Assembly: GCA_005881595.1 (NCBI GenBank)
Contig: VBBY01000053.1
Coordinates: forward strand, 1-55,836
Source: Betaproteobacteria bacterium
Lineage (GTDB): Bacteria > Pseudomonadota > Gammaproteobacteria > Burkholderiales > SG8-39
DNA length: 55,836 nucleotides
Direction: 5' to 3'
Part shown: in pieces, positions 1 to 10,533 of the stretch
Layout: each line of letters opens with the position of its first letter
Numbering within the stretch: position 1 is the first letter of the stretch
Translations under genes and position numbers: made by a program
Notes under the pieces: model-generated
Told to the model about the DNA's origin: nothing
What the model saw: only the letters and a program-made list of their open reading frames with translations
Database searches by the model: none

Positions 1-2
1 AG

Positions 3-851
3 TACGGCTGTCGCGCGGCAGCTTCGTACGAGGCGATTCTGAACGACCGCTCCGTCGAGGCCATCATCAACACCACGCCGAACGGGGTTCACCGCGAAAC
101 CACGCTCGCCGCGGCCGCGGCAGGAAAGCACGTGTTCCTCGACAAGCCGATCGCCAATACGATCGCCGATGCGCGCGCGATTACCGACGCGTGCCGCCGC
201 GCGAAGGTGGTGCTGGCTCTCGGTTACCAGCGGCGCCGCGAGAGCCATTTCCGGTGGATTAAAGAACGAATCAATGAATTTGGCAGGCTGGTGAACGCGG
301 AGGCGAACATCAGCCGCGACCGCCTCGGCAAGATCGATCCGAGCTCGTGGCGCTACACCGCCGAAGGCATGCCCGGTGGCGTGATGCTGCAGATCGGCAT
401 CCACTACACCGACGTGCTCGAGTATCTCCTCGGGCCAGTCAAGGCCGTAAGCGGCCGCTTCGTGCGCCTAGTTCTCCCCGGCGACAACCCGGATGTCGCG
501 AGCCTCCTCCTCGAGCACGAGAACGGCGCGATCTCGACGCTCAACGCGAGCTACGCCTCGGCCTCCGAGTACTACCTGCTGAACCTCTACGGCAAGGAAG
601 CGAGCGCGTATTACGACTTCCATCAAGGATTGCGTTTCCTCAAGCGAGGGGCAGCGAAAGCAGAGCCGGTGAACTGTCAGAAGAACGACCCCATAGTCGA
701 GGAGCTCGAGGAGTTCGCTGTCGCCGTCCGAGGCGACGCGGAGCCGGAGATGGACGGCGAGCGCGGCACGGCATCGCTGGCGGTGCTCCTCGCCGGAATA
801 CGCTCGGCGAAAGAGGGACGAAGAGTGGAGGTCAAGGAGATCCTTGCATGA
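3..851 (+). CDS. Gfo/Idh/MocA family oxidoreductase (5' partial)
   Basis: This is an NAD(P)-dependent dehydrogenase of the Gfo/Idh/MocA family, probably acting on a sugar or cyclitol-like substrate that cannot be named from sequence. The frame is open from base 3, so the Rossmann glycine motif lies before the window. What remains starts inside the Rossmann fold (VEAIINTTPNGVH) and reaches the DKPIA segment, the family's EKP-type motif with Asp for Glu. The C-terminal domain carries the GIHYTDV histidine/aspartate motif at about 405-425. The stop TGA overlaps the ATG of the TctC gene (ATGA at 848-851), so the two are probably co-translated. Confidence 0.9.
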   Translation, partial: YGCRAAASYEAILNDRSVEAIINTTPNGVHRETTLAAAAAGKHVFLDKPIANTIADARAITDACRRAKVVLALGYQRRRESHFRWIKERINEFGRLVNAEANISRDRLGKIDPSSWRYTAEGMPGGVMLQIGIHYTDVLEYLLGPVKAVSGRFVRLVLPGDNPDVASLLLEHENGAISTLNASYASASEYYLLNLYGKEASAYYDFHQGLRFLKRGAAKAEPVNCQKNDPIVEELEEFAVAVRGDAEPEMDGERGTASLAVLLAGIRSAKEGRRVEVKEILA

Positions 852-1792
852 AGGTCTTTGTCTTTTTTCTCGCGCTCCTCGCCTTTCACGCCGGGGCGCA
901 GGATGTTTCCTATCCTCAAAAGGGACCGCTCGAGATCACCGTCCTGTTCCCTGCAGGCACGTCGGCGGACGTCACTGCGCGCATGCTCGCCGAGGGCATG
1001 TCGAAGGCCCTCGGCCAGCGCGTGCTGGTCGTCAACCGCCAGGGCGCGGGCGGGGCTATCGGCTACAGGCACGTGGCGAGCCAGAAGGCCGACGGCTATT
1101 CGCTGGTGTGGAATTCCAACTCGATCTCGACCACCTATCACTCCGGCTCGCTGCCGTTCGACTACCAGGCGTTCGATGCCGTGGCGCGCGTGCTGGTCGA
1201 ATCGCCGGTCATCGCCGTGCGCGCGGATTCCAGGTGGAGAACCTTGAATGACCTGATTCTGGAAGCGAAAGCGAAACCCAAACTCATTACCGTGGGCCAT
1301 TCCGGCATCGGCAGCCACACGCATATTTCGCTCGCCGCCCTGCTTTACGCGGCGGGTGCCGAAGTGAATGAAGTGCCGTTTGGCGCCGCGCAGGTCGTGC
1401 CCAGCCTGATCGGCGGCCACGTCGATGCGCTGGTACAGCTGCCCGCCGCGCTCTCGGGTCCGGTCAAGCAGGGGCAGGTGCGGCTGCTCGCCGCGCTGAT
1501 CCCGAACCGCGATCCCGCCCTGCCCGACGTTCCGACCGCCAGGGAGCAGGGATTCGACGTCTCGGTCGAGGCCTGGCGCGGCATCGCCGTGCCGCATGGG
1601 ACGCCGCGCCCGGTGATCAGCGTGCTGGAAGCCGCAATTCGGACTACGGTCGAGTCGGGAGAGTTTCAAAAAGCAAGTGAAAACCTGGGAGTGCGCCCTG
1701 CGTTCCTGCCGGCCGGCACGTTCAGCGAGCTGATTGCGAAAGAGGACGTTGCGCTGTCGCGCCTGATGCTGCTTATCGGCTTGAAGAAGTAG
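848..1792 (+). CDS. TctC-family tripartite tricarboxylate transporter binding protein
   Basis: A 314-residue exported solute-binding protein of the Bug/TctC family. It has a short signal peptide (MKVFVFFLALLAFHAGAQ) followed by the family's first beta strand and ligand loop (ITVLFPAGTSADVTARMLA) and a conserved VVNRQGAGGAIG segment. The start at 848 is chosen because it overlaps the upstream stop and yields a normal signal peptide; the open frame extends further upstream only as noise. No TctA or TctB membrane gene is nearby. Orphan TctC genes are common in Burkholderiales, and the ligand is unknown. Its 3' end overlaps the convergent flavodoxin gene by 20 bases. Confidence 0.93.
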   Translation: MKVFVFFLALLAFHAGAQDVSYPQKGPLEITVLFPAGTSADVTARMLAEGMSKALGQRVLVVNRQGAGGAIGYRHVASQKADGYSLVWNSNSISTTYHSGSLPFDYQAFDAVARVLVESPVIAVRADSRWRTLNDLILEAKAKPKLITVGHSGIGSHTHISLAALLYAAGAEVNEVPFGAAQVVPSLIGGHVDALVQLPAALSGPVKQGQVRLLAALIPNRDPALPDVPTAREQGFDVSVEAWRGIAVPHGTPRPVISVLEAAIRTTVESGEFQKASENLGVRPAFLPAGTFSELIAKEDVALSRLMLLIGLKK

Positions 1793-2243
1793 CTTCGGCG
1801 ATCAACCCCAGCCATTGCTGGCACCACTCGAGAGCGGTTTCCTCGGGCAGCACGCCGCTCGAGGCGTCGTGCCTGTGCCGCTCGCCGATGCGCGTGGCGC
1901 CAAGCTCGGTCAGGATGTCGTCGAAGCGCTTGCCGCCGAAGTTGAAGGTCTCGGCATAGGTCCGGTCGCCCAGGCCGAAGACGCCATAGCGCACGCCAGA
2001 CAGGTTCGGGCGCTTGGCGCGTAGATCGTCGTAGAGCGCCTTTGCGTTGTCCGGGACGTCGCCCTGGCCGTAGGTCGAGGTACAGATGAGAAATACGCCT
2101 TCGCGCGAGAACACCGAGCTGTCGAGCCGGTCCATGAGGAGCGTCTCGACCCGGTTGTCGCCGTCGTCGAGCGCCAGCTCCATTTCCTGCGCGCACAGCT
2201 GCGCCGTGCCGGTCATGGTGCCGACCAGGATGCTGATCTTCAT
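1773..2243 (-). CDS. flavodoxin-domain protein (MioC-like)
   Basis: A 156-residue cytosolic FMN-binding flavodoxin. The phosphate loop is near the N-terminus (LVGTMTGTAQL, about residues 6-16). The two isoalloxazine-binding loops are TSTYGQGDVPDNA (about 55-67) and VFGLGDRTYAETFN (about 91-104). The length fits MioC-like and sulfite-reductase-like flavodoxin domains. It is divergent from boxR with 49 bases between start codons, and the two promoters overlap. Inference: it may be an electron carrier co-regulated with the box genes, since the dedicated reductase BoxA is not in the window. It could equally be a housekeeping flavodoxin. Confidence 0.9.
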   Translation of the reverse strand: MKISILVGTMTGTAQLCAQEMELALDDGDNRVETLLMDRLDSSVFSREGVFLICTSTYGQGDVPDNAKALYDDLRAKRPNLSGVRYGVFGLGDRTYAETFNFGGKRFDDILTELGATRIGERHRHDASSGVLPEETALEWCQQWLGLIAEATSSSR

Positions 2244-2271
2244 TGACAGTCACTATATTGCATCATAAAAT
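2243..2271 (+). promoter_or_regulatory. predicted boxR sigma70 promoter
   Basis: TTGACA at 2243-2248 and TAAAAT at 2266-2271 are separated by 17 bases, a near-consensus pair. Transcription would start about 15 bases before the boxR ATG at 2293, leaving almost no leader and no clear Shine-Dalgarno. The -35 box touches the flavodoxin start codon. Confidence 0.6.
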
Positions 2272-2280
2272 CCACGTCAA
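2252..2280 (-). promoter_or_regulatory. predicted flavodoxin promoter overlapping the boxR promoter
   Basis: On the minus strand TTGACG (2280-2275) and TATAGT (2257-2252) are 17 bases apart. The pair is interleaved with the plus-strand boxR promoter, so the two polymerases would compete. A direct repeat CACTATA occurs at 2251-2257 and 2282-2288, 31 bases apart or about three helical turns, and brackets both promoters. It is a candidate BoxR operator. I cannot match it to a published BoxR site. Confidence 0.5.
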
Positions 2281-2292
2281 GCACTATAGTTC

Positions 2293-3054
2293 ATGAACGC
2301 CCCCCTGACCGCTCCGCAGCAGGAGCACGCCTACCTCTCCCGCCTCGGCGAGCGCGTGCGCGCCTGGCGCACCGAGCACGGCATGACGCGGAAGGCGCTC
2401 TCGCTCGCCTGCGGCGTGTCCGAGCGCTATCTCGCCCAGCTCGAGTCGGGCCGCGGCAACATCTCGGTGCTGCTGCTGCGCAAGGTCGCGCGCGCCATGG
2501 GCGTCGCGGTAGAGCACCTGGTGCGCGAAGAAGAGAGCGCCGCGCGCAGCGGGCGCATCGCGCTCATCGGCCTGCGCGGCGCAGGCAAGTCGACGCTCGG
2601 GGGCAGGCTCGCGCACGGCCTGGGCCTGCCGTTCGTCGAGCTCGACCGCGAAGTCGAGAAGGAAGCCGGCGCCGAGCTCGGCGAGGTGTTCGCGATGTAC
2701 GGCCAGGATGCCTTCCGGCGCTTCGAGCGCCGCGCTCTGCAGCGCGTGCTGCACCAGAACGAGCGGGCGGTCATCGCCGCGGGCGGCAGCCTGGTCACCG
2801 ATCCGGATACCTACAAGCTGCTGCTCGAGCGCTGCCTGTGCGTGTGGCTCAAGGCCTCCCCCGAAGAGCACATGGCGCGCGTCATCGCCCAGGGCGACAT
2901 GCGGCCCTTCAAGGGCCGCTCGGCCGCGCTCGACGAGATCCGCAGGCTGCTCGCCGAGCGCGAGCGCCTGTACGGGCGCGCCGACGTTACGCTAGATACC
3001 TCCGGCAAATCCCCGCGCCAAAGCCTGGCCGAAATCAGAAAAGCCATCCAATGA
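2293..3054 (+). CDS. boxR: BoxR-type benzoyl-CoA-responsive regulator (HTH plus shikimate-kinase-like domain)
   Basis: A 253-residue regulator. Residues about 15-75 form an XRE-type helix-turn-helix (MTRKALSLACGVSERYLAQL). After a short linker comes a shikimate-kinase-like domain (about 88-250) with a P-loop GLRGAGKST at 93-101 and the VELDREVEKEAG segment. This HTH plus shikimate kinase architecture is that of BoxR/BzdR, repressors that sense benzoyl-CoA, and boxC and boxB follow directly. It ends in an ATGA overlap with boxC, so the regulator is the first gene of the operon it probably controls. Confidence 0.93.
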   Translation: MNAPLTAPQQEHAYLSRLGERVRAWRTEHGMTRKALSLACGVSERYLAQLESGRGNISVLLLRKVARAMGVAVEHLVREEESAARSGRIALIGLRGAGKSTLGGRLAHGLGLPFVELDREVEKEAGAELGEVFAMYGQDAFRRFERRALQRVLHQNERAVIAAGGSLVTDPDTYKLLLERCLCVWLKASPEEHMARVIAQGDMRPFKGRSAALDEIRRLLAERERLYGRADVTLDTSGKSPRQSLAEIRKAIQ

Positions 3055-4615
3055 TCAGCTTCGAAACCCATCCCGGGCGCTACAGCCACTGGAAGCTCTC
3101 CCTCGAGGGGCCGGTGGCGACCCTCAGCCTCGACGTAGCCGAGGACAAGCCCCTGGTGCCCGGGTACAAGCTCAAGCTCAACAGCTACGACCTCGGCGTC
3201 GACATCGAGCTGCACGATGCGCTCAACCGCATCCGCTTCGAGCATCCCGAGGTGAAGGCGGTGGTGATCACGAGCGGCAAGAGCCGCATCTTCTGCTCCG
3301 GGGCGAACATCTACATGCTCGGCACCAGCAGCCATGCGTGGAAGGTGAACTTCTGCAAGTTCACCAACGAGACGCGCAACGGCATCGAGGACTCGAGCGC
3401 GCATTCCGGCCTCAAGTTCCTCGCCGCGCTCAACGGCGCCACCGCGGGCGGCGGCTACGAGCTCGCGCTCGCCTGCGACGAGATCGCGATGATCGACGAC
3501 CGCTCCTCGACCGTGAGCCTGCCCGAGGTTCCCCTGCTGGGCGTACTGCCCGGCACGGGAGGGTTGACCAGATTGGTCGATAAAAGAAAGGTGCGACGCG
3601 ATCGCGCCGACGTGTTCTGCACCACCGCGGAGGGCGTGCGCGCCGAGCGCGCCAGGGAATGGAAGCTCGTCGATCATGTCTTCAAGCCGCAGCAGTTCGC
3701 CGACTTGGTGAAGCACCGGGCGCTAGAGCTGGCCAGGCAATCGGACCGCCCCGGCGGAGCCGGAGTTGCGCTTACCCCTCTTGGGGAAAGCAGGCTGGTC
3801 GAGGTCAAGCTGGACCCGGCAGCAAGGACGGCGCAGATCACGCTCAAGGGCCCCGAGCAAGTCGTTCTTGAGAGAAATGCCGACTGGTATCCGCTGCGCC
3901 TCGCGCGCGAGCTCGATCGCGCCATCCTCGACCTGCGCCACAACCAGCTCGATGTCGGTTTGTGGGTTCTCAAAACCCGCGGACGCGTCGAAGAGCTTCT
4001 GGAGATGGATCAATTACTTGAAAAAAACAAGAACGACTGGTTTGTCCGCGAGGTGATCGGCTATCTGCGGCGCACGCTGTCCCGCCTCGACGTCTCGTCG
4101 CGCTCGATGTTCGCGCTGATCGAGCCGGGTTCCTGCTTCGCCGGCACGCTTCTGGAGATCGCGCTCGCCGCCGACCGCAGCTACATGCTCGACGCGGAAG
4201 GCGGGCCGAACATTGCGCTGTCGCCGCTCAACTTCGGCACCTACCCGATGGCGAACGGCTTGTCCCGCATCGAGACGCATTTCTGCGGCGAGGTGCCGTC
4301 TGTTCCGCGAAACGAGATGCTGGATTCCGGGCGTGCCGGAAAGCTCGGCCTGGTCACCTCGACGCCGGACGAGATCGACTGGGAGGACGAAGTTCGCATC
4401 GCGCTCGAGGAGCGCGCGAGCTTGTCGCCGGACGCGCTCACCGGAATGGAAGCGAGCTTGCGCTTTGCCGGCCCGGAGACGATGCTGACGCGCGTGTTCG
4501 GGCGGCTCACCGCGTGGCAGAACTGGATCTTCCAGCGGCCCAATGCGGTCGGCGATCAGGGCGCGCTCAAGGTCTACGGCACCGGCTCGAAAGCGAAATT
4601 CAACTGGGAGCGGGT

Positions 4616-4619
<4 letters not shown>
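3051..4619 (+). CDS. boxC: benzoyl-CoA-dihydrodiol lyase BoxC
   Basis: A 522-residue enzyme that would hydrolytically open the ring of 2,3-epoxybenzoyl-CoA in the aerobic CoA-dependent benzoate pathway, yielding 3,4-dehydroadipyl-CoA semialdehyde and formate. It is made of two crotonase-like halves. The first has SRIFCSGANIYMLG and an oxyanion-hole stretch ATAGGGYELALACDE. The second has GSCFAGTLLEIALAADR. The C-terminal LTAWQNWIFQRPNAVG block is typical of BoxC. The start at 3051 overlaps the boxR stop and begins at the conserved FETHPGRY. The open frame reaches further upstream, but that part is the shadow of boxR. The stop overlaps the boxB start. Confidence 0.95.
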
Positions 4620-6028
<1,409 letters not shown>

Positions 6029-6047
6029 GACCGACTTCCTGAACCGC

Positions 6048-6431
6048 ATGCTGGAGGCCGAGCGCGCGGGCGCGAAAGCGCTCGTCGTCTTCATGGATGC
6101 GTATTCAAGAAATTCGGAAGAATGGAAGGTCTTGCGCCGCATCCAGGCCGACGAGGCCCACAACTGCGTGCTCATCGGCGAGCTGCTGAAGCGTGCGGGC
6201 GAGGACTACAGCCATGCCACGGGCGAGTTTTACGACAAGGCGGTCGCGGTGAAAGGCAACCGGCAGCGGGTCGAGTTCCTGATACGGGGATTGCGCTGGG
6301 CTGTGCAGCGCTTCGGGGAATCCCTGCCCAGGCTGAGCCCCGCGGCGCGCGAGGTCCTTACCCGGATGCGCGATTCGCACCTGCGCAGCATCGCCGCCTG
6401 CGAGAAGGTCGCCGGGTTGTTGCCGAAGTAA
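6048..6431 (+). CDS. small helical protein of the box cluster (DUF6306-like, possibly ferritin-like)
   Basis: A 127-residue, almost entirely helical protein. It has acidic/histidine pairs (EAERAGAK near residue 3, ADEAHNC near 35), which suggests a ferritin-like four-helix bundle. I relate it to the DUF6306 family from memory. No function is known. The ATG at 6048 has no Shine-Dalgarno, and the conserved-looking residues ETDFLNR lie immediately upstream in frame without a canonical start; the codon at 6024 is ATT. The true N-terminus may therefore be about eight residues longer. It lies between boxB and the ligase gene, overlapping the latter by one base (TAATG). Confidence 0.7.
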   Translation: MLEAERAGAKALVVFMDAYSRNSEEWKVLRRIQADEAHNCVLIGELLKRAGEDYSHATGEFYDKAVAVKGNRQRVEFLIRGLRWAVQRFGESLPRLSPAAREVLTRMRDSHLRSIAACEKVAGLLPK

Positions 6432-8143
6432 TGCTCCAGTCGAGCCTGAGGTTCGCGCCGGCGGAAGTCAACGTCGAAAAGCGGCCCGATGGCAGCAGCG
6501 TGCTGCGCTCGCCCCAGAAGCTCGGCGCCTATGCGCGTTGCGTGACCGAATGGCTGGTGCATTGGTCGGATCATTCGCCGGAAAGGGTGTTCCTCGCCGA
6601 GCGCTCGGGCGAGGGCTGGCGCAGGATCAGCTACCGGGAGAGCTACGGCGCCGTGCGCAGGATCGGGCAGGCGCTCCTCAACCTCGGGCTGAATCAGGGG
6701 CGGCCGGTAGCGATCCTCTCGGACAACAGCATCGATCACGCCCTGCTCGCTCTGGGCGCGATGCACGTGGGCGTGCCGGTAGCGCCGATCTCCCCGGCGT
6801 ACTCGCTGATGTCCAGGGACTTCGGCAAGCTCAAGTCCATCTTCGAGCTGGTGCAGCCCGGGTTGACGTTCGTTTCTGATGCAGAGAAGTACAAGGCAGC
6901 TCTCGCGGCAGTCGGCGCCAAGCCCACTTCCGTCGCCGAGCTTCTCGAGACCAACCCAGGCTCGACGATGGAAAGGGAATTTGCGAAGGTAAAGCCGGAG
7001 TCCGTCGCGAAGATCCTGTTCACCTCGGGCTCCACGGGGGCCCCGAAGGGCGTGATCAACACGCATCGCATGCTGTGCGCGAACCAGCAGATGCTGGCGC
7101 AGGCCTGGCCCTTCGTCGAGGACCGGCCGCCGGTGATCGTCGACTGGCTGCCGTGGAACCACACCTTCGGCGGCAATCACAACTTCAACCTGCTGCTGCG
7201 AAACGGCGGCACGCTGTACATCGACGGCGGCAAGCCGGCGCCCGGGCTGGCCGAGATCACGGCGCGCAACCTGAAGGAAATCGCGCCGACGCTGTACTTC
7301 AACGTGCCGCGCGGCTACGACCTGCTGCTGCCCTTTCTCGAGAAGGACGCGGGGCTCAGGCGCAACTTTTTCAGCCAGCTCGACGTGCTGTTCTACGCCG
7401 CCGCAGCGCTGCCGCAGAACCTGTGGGACCGCATCAAGGCGTTCAAACCCGATGTGGTGATGCTCTCCGCCTGGGGCTCCACCGAAACATCACCGCTCGC
7501 GACCTCGGTGCACTTCCACATGGAGCGGCCCGGCGTGATCGGGCTGCCGGTGGCCGGGTGCGAGCTCAAGCTCGTTCCGAGCGCCGGCAAGATGGAGGTG
7601 CGGGTGCGCGGGCCGAACGTGATGCCCGGGTATTACAAGCGCGAGGATCTAACGCGTGCGGCGTTCGATGGCGAGGGGTTCTACCGCATCGGCGACGCCG
7701 TGAAGTTCGCCGACCCGGCGGACGCGGCGAAAGGCATCGTCTTCGACGGCCGCGTCGCCGAGGACTTCAAGCTCTCCACCGGCACGTGGGTAAACGCCGG
7801 CGCGGTGCGCATACGGCTCATTGCCGCGGCCGATCCCCTGATCCAGGATGCCGTGATCACGGGCCACGACCGCGACGAGCTCGGCGCGCTCGTCTTTCTC
7901 AGTCCCGCCGCGAGGGATCTGCCGCCGGAGGAGGTCCGTTCGCGCCTAAGAAGCGTGTTGCGGGGCTTTTCGGGAGGCAGCTCGACCTGCCCCGCCCGCC
8001 TGATGGTCATGAGCGAGCCGCCGTCGATCGACGCCAATGAGATCACCGACAAGGGCTACATGAACCAGCGCGCGGTGCTCGAGCGCCGCGCCGCCCTGGT
8101 CGAAAGTCTCTATTCGGGCGATGAAAGCGTGATCAGTGCCTGA
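6431..8143 (+). CDS. feruloyl-CoA-synthase-like acyl-CoA ligase
   Basis: A 570-residue AMP-forming carboxylate-CoA ligase. The AMP-binding P-loop motif FTSGSTGAPKGV lies near residue 197. It is followed by the LPWNHTFGGNHNFNLLL block that I associate with feruloyl-CoA synthases rather than benzoate-CoA ligases. Further motifs are WGSTETSPL and an IGDAVKF segment near the C-terminal hinge. It is the last gene of the box operon, so it probably supplies the aromatic acyl-CoA that BoxB uses. Substrate choice among benzoate, hydroxycinnamates and other aryl acids cannot be decided from sequence. The start is taken at 6431 from the TAATG overlap. Confidence 0.88.
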   Translation: MLQSSLRFAPAEVNVEKRPDGSSVLRSPQKLGAYARCVTEWLVHWSDHSPERVFLAERSGEGWRRISYRESYGAVRRIGQALLNLGLNQGRPVAILSDNSIDHALLALGAMHVGVPVAPISPAYSLMSRDFGKLKSIFELVQPGLTFVSDAEKYKAALAAVGAKPTSVAELLETNPGSTMEREFAKVKPESVAKILFTSGSTGAPKGVINTHRMLCANQQMLAQAWPFVEDRPPVIVDWLPWNHTFGGNHNFNLLLRNGGTLYIDGGKPAPGLAEITARNLKEIAPTLYFNVPRGYDLLLPFLEKDAGLRRNFFSQLDVLFYAAAALPQNLWDRIKAFKPDVVMLSAWGSTETSPLATSVHFHMERPGVIGLPVAGCELKLVPSAGKMEVRVRGPNVMPGYYKREDLTRAAFDGEGFYRIGDAVKFADPADAAKGIVFDGRVAEDFKLSTGTWVNAGAVRIRLIAAADPLIQDAVITGHDRDELGALVFLSPAARDLPPEEVRSRLRSVLRGFSGGSSTCPARLMVMSEPPSIDANEITDKGYMNQRAVLERRAALVESLYSGDESVISA

Positions 8144-8147
8144 GAAC

Positions 8148-8480
8148 CTAGGTCGACGAGGATTTCTGCTTCTGCTTTTCCTTCGCCATGGCTTCGAGCT
8201 GCGCGCGCACCTCGGCGATGTTGAAGGTGCCGGTGAAATCGAGGTCCTCTTCCTTGTGCGACACTGACTCGATGAGGGCCAGCTCTTCCATATTGGCCAG
8301 CCACTCGTCCACGTGCGATTCTGGGTGGCCGCCAAGATTGGCTCGAAGCACGGCCGAATGGGTGCCGTTGCCGACCAGTTCCAGGATGCGGCGGTATTCG
8401 ATCGGAACGTCGGGATCCTGCTTTTCCCAGGCTTTCTGGCCGGCTGCGGTGCGGCGGTAGTTCCGGTCCTTGGTCCCCAT
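8148..8480 (-). CDS. small conserved hypothetical protein
   Basis: A 110-residue soluble protein beginning MGTKDRNYRRTAAGQKAW, with a strong Shine-Dalgarno (AGGGGGAAG) just upstream. The N-terminal half (TAAGQKAWEKQDPDVPIEYRRILELVG) resembles a winged-helix or PqqD-like fold, and the C-terminus is a lysine-rich tail (AMAKEKQKQK). I do not recognise a named family. It is convergent with the acyl-CoA ligase gene, whose stop is four bases away. The open frame continues upstream of 8480, but that part only shadows the AhpD-like gene. Confidence 0.7.
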   Translation of the reverse strand: MGTKDRNYRRTAAGQKAWEKQDPDVPIEYRRILELVGNGTHSAVLRANLGGHPESHVDEWLANMEELALIESVSHKEEDLDFTGTFNIAEVRAQLEAMAKEKQKQKSSST

Positions 8481-8587
8481 GCTTCCCCCTGAGGCGGTCC
8501 CCGTAGTAGAGCACCAGCTAGAAAATACTTCAATCTTCCTGAAACTCTTTTGCACCGCATGCCGCCGCGGGGGCGTGACAAAAGTCC

Positions 8588-8995
8588 TCAGGAAATGAAC
8601 TGCCGGTCGACCGGGACGCGCAATCCGTTGGCCAGCCGGTTGGTTTCGTTCGCCAGGCCGGCTACCGCCAGCAGCTCCATGAGCATCGCATCGGTCATGC
8701 CTTTCTTGCGCGCGGCCGCGGTGTGCGAGTACGTGCAGTATTCGCAGCCGTTGGTGGCGCTCACCGCTACGTAAACCATCTCCTTCACCAGCGGGTCGAG
8801 CGCTCCGGGCGCCATCACCTGCTTGACGTTGTCCCAGATGCGCCTGAGCTGCGCCGGGTCGTTCGCCAGCGCTTTCCAGAAATTGTTGATCCAGTCGACG
8901 CCGCGCGTGCGCATGATGTCGTCGTACACCGCCTTCACCTCGGCGCTGGCGTCGGCGTATTCGATGAGTGTGACCAGCGACACGTTGCCCTCCAT
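8588..8995 (-). CDS. carboxymuconolactone decarboxylase / AhpD-family protein
   Basis: A 135-residue helical protein of the CMD/AhpD family. The redox or catalytic motif CEYCTYSH (CxxC followed by His) is clear near residue 84, preceded by the typical helix KEMVYVAVSATNG. Members act as peroxidase-coupled disulfide reductants or decarboxylases. The CxxC and downstream His favour an AhpD-like redox role, but the partner is unknown. It is divergent from the membrane protein gene that starts at about 9018. The two start regions nearly touch, and the AT-rich segment around 9005-9016 probably holds both promoters. Confidence 0.88.
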   Translation of the reverse strand: MEGNVSLVTLIEYADASAEVKAVYDDIMRTRGVDWINNFWKALANDPAQLRRIWDNVKQVMAPGALDPLVKEMVYVAVSATNGCEYCTYSHTAAARKKGMTDAMLMELLAVAGLANETNRLANGLRVPVDRQFIS

Positions 8996-9017
8996 GCGTT
9001 TTGGCTATATTAACAAT

Positions 9018-9701
9018 GTGATCGAATGGCTGGCCGGTCTTGATCCCCAGGTCCTGCTGCTGGGCTTTGCCGTGCTCGGCATTGGGCTCGCGCTGCCGCT
9101 CGTGGTCGCCGCGCTCGGCCGCGTGCGGCGGCTGCGTCTCGCCACCGGCACGTTCTACCTCCTGCTCGGCGCCTGCGTGGTCCTGCTCGGCGTTGCGGCC
9201 GGGCTGACCGCGGCGTCCCTGCGCACGTATCAGCGCCTGACCCACGAACAGCTCGCCGCCAGGGTCTCGATCCGCCAGCTCGGCGAGCGCCACTTCGCGC
9301 TGACCCTGCAACCGCCCGCGGAGACGCCGCGCCAGTTCGAGCTGCGCGGCGACGAGTGGCAGATCGACGCGCGCGTGCTCAAATGGCGCGGCCTCGCGAC
9401 GCTGGCCGGCTTCGATACCGTCTATCGGCTGGACCGCCTTTCGGGGCGCTATGCCGACACCGCGCAGGAGCGCAGCGCTCCTCGCACCGTCTACGCGCTC
9501 TCGCCCGAGCCCGGGCTCGACCTGTGGAGCGTCCTCAGGCGGTACCACCGCTTCGTGCCCTTCGCCGACGCCCTCTACGGCAGCGCCGCCTACGTGCCGC
9601 TCGCGCAAGACGCCAGCTACGCCGTCTCGGTATCGGCTTTCGGCTTGGTGGTGCGGCCGGAGAACAGCGCTGCCCGCCGCGCGGTCAGCGACTGGCGCTA
9701 G
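9018..9701 (+). CDS. predicted inner-membrane protein, two N-terminal helices
   Basis: About 227 residues. Two hydrophobic helices (about 10-32 and 43-65) are followed by a soluble domain with [19 protein letters not shown] and [12 protein letters not shown] motifs. I know this domain from a widespread proteobacterial family often labelled, without evidence, as multidrug or cation efflux; the function is unknown. GTG at 9018 is my start choice because an in-frame ATG at 8994 would overlap the divergent AhpD start. It lies just upstream of yciB and is probably co-transcribed with it. Confidence 0.75.
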   Translation: MIEWLAGLDPQVLLLGFAVLGIGLALPLVVAALGRVRRLRLATGTFYLLLGACVVLLGVAAGLTAASLRTYQRLTHEQLAARVSIRQLGERHFALTLQPPAETPRQFELRGDEWQIDARVLKWRGLATLAGFDTVYRLDRLSGRYADTAQERSAPRTVYALSPEPGLDLWSVLRRYHRFVPFADALYGSAAYVPLAQDASYAVSVSAFGLVVRPENSAARRAVSDWR

Positions 9702-9724
9702 CCGCTGGTAGAATCCCGCGCCAC

Positions 9725-10258
9725 ATGAAGTTTCTTTTCGACCTCCTTCCGGTCGTGCTTTTCTTCGTCGCCTTCAAGCTGTGGGACATCTACGTCGCCA
9801 CCGCGGTAGCGATCGCGGCGACGTTCGTGCAGGTCGGCTGGCTGAAGCTGACAAAGCGCCGCGTCGAGGCGATGCTGTGGGCGAGCCTGGGCATCATCGC
9901 GGTGTTCGGCGGCGCCACCCTGCTGCTGCAGGACGAGACCTTCATCAAGTGGAAGCCGACGGTGCTCTACTGGCTGCTTGGCGCGGTGCTTGCCGGTGCG
10001 GCGCTGCTGTTTCGCCGCAACCTGATTCGCTCGATGCTGTCGGAGCAGATGCAGCTGCCCGAGACGGTGTGGTCGCGGCTCAACTGGAGCTGGATCGGGT
10101 TCTTCGCTTTCATGGGCGCCGCGAACCTGTACGTGGCTTACAACTACTCTACCGACCTGTGGGTCAATTTCAAGCTGTTCGGCGGGATGGGCCTGATGCT
10201 GGTCTTCGTTGTCGTGCAGGCGCTGTTCCTCGCCAGGTACGTCGAAGATAAGCAATGA
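9725..10258 (+). CDS. yciB: septation / intracellular septation protein A (YciB/IspZ)
   Basis: A 177-residue inner-membrane protein of the YciB (IspZ) family, with the diagnostic N-terminus [18 protein letters not shown] and about five membrane segments. Conserved loop motifs [12 protein letters not shown] and [16 protein letters not shown] are present. YciB interacts with cell elongation and division proteins and influences envelope integrity. The full family length is preserved. Its stop overlaps the bolA start (ATGA at 10255-10258). Confidence 0.95.
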   Translation: MKFLFDLLPVVLFFVAFKLWDIYVATAVAIAATFVQVGWLKLTKRRVEAMLWASLGIIAVFGGATLLLQDETFIKWKPTVLYWLLGAVLAGAALLFRRNLIRSMLSEQMQLPETVWSRLNWSWIGFFAFMGAANLYVAYNYSTDLWVNFKLFGGMGLMLVFVVVQALFLARYVEDKQ

Positions 10259-10533
10259 ACGTTGCCGAGCGCATCCGGCAGCGCCTTGCGGCGCTCGAGC
10301 CGATCTCTCTTGATCTCGTCGACGAGAGCGCGCAGCACGCCGGACACGCCGGCGCGCGCCCCGGCGGCGGCACGCACTGGCGGGTGCAAATCGTCTCGCC
10401 GCGCTTCAGCGGCCAGCCGACCGTAGCGCGTCACCGGATGGTGTACCATGCCCTCGGCGAGCTGATGCAGGATCCCATTCACGCGCTCGCCATCACGGCG
10501 CGCAGTCCAGAAGAACTGAAAGGAACCCGATGA
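10255..10533 (+). CDS. bolA: BolA-family protein
   Basis: A 92-residue protein with the BolA fold. The C-terminal signature [13 protein letters not shown] followed by [13 protein letters not shown] is clear, including the conserved His used with monothiol glutaredoxin to bind a [2Fe-2S] cluster. It is translationally coupled to yciB upstream and to the parvulin gene downstream (ATGA at 10530-10533). A yciB-bolA-ppiC order is a common arrangement in betaproteobacteria. The N-terminal loop is rich in Gly and Ala ([11 protein letters not shown]), longer than in compact BolA proteins. Confidence 0.92.
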   Translation: MNVAERIRQRLAALEPISLDLVDESAQHAGHAGARPGGGTHWRVQIVSPRFSGQPTVARHRMVYHALGELMQDPIHALAITARSPEELKGTR

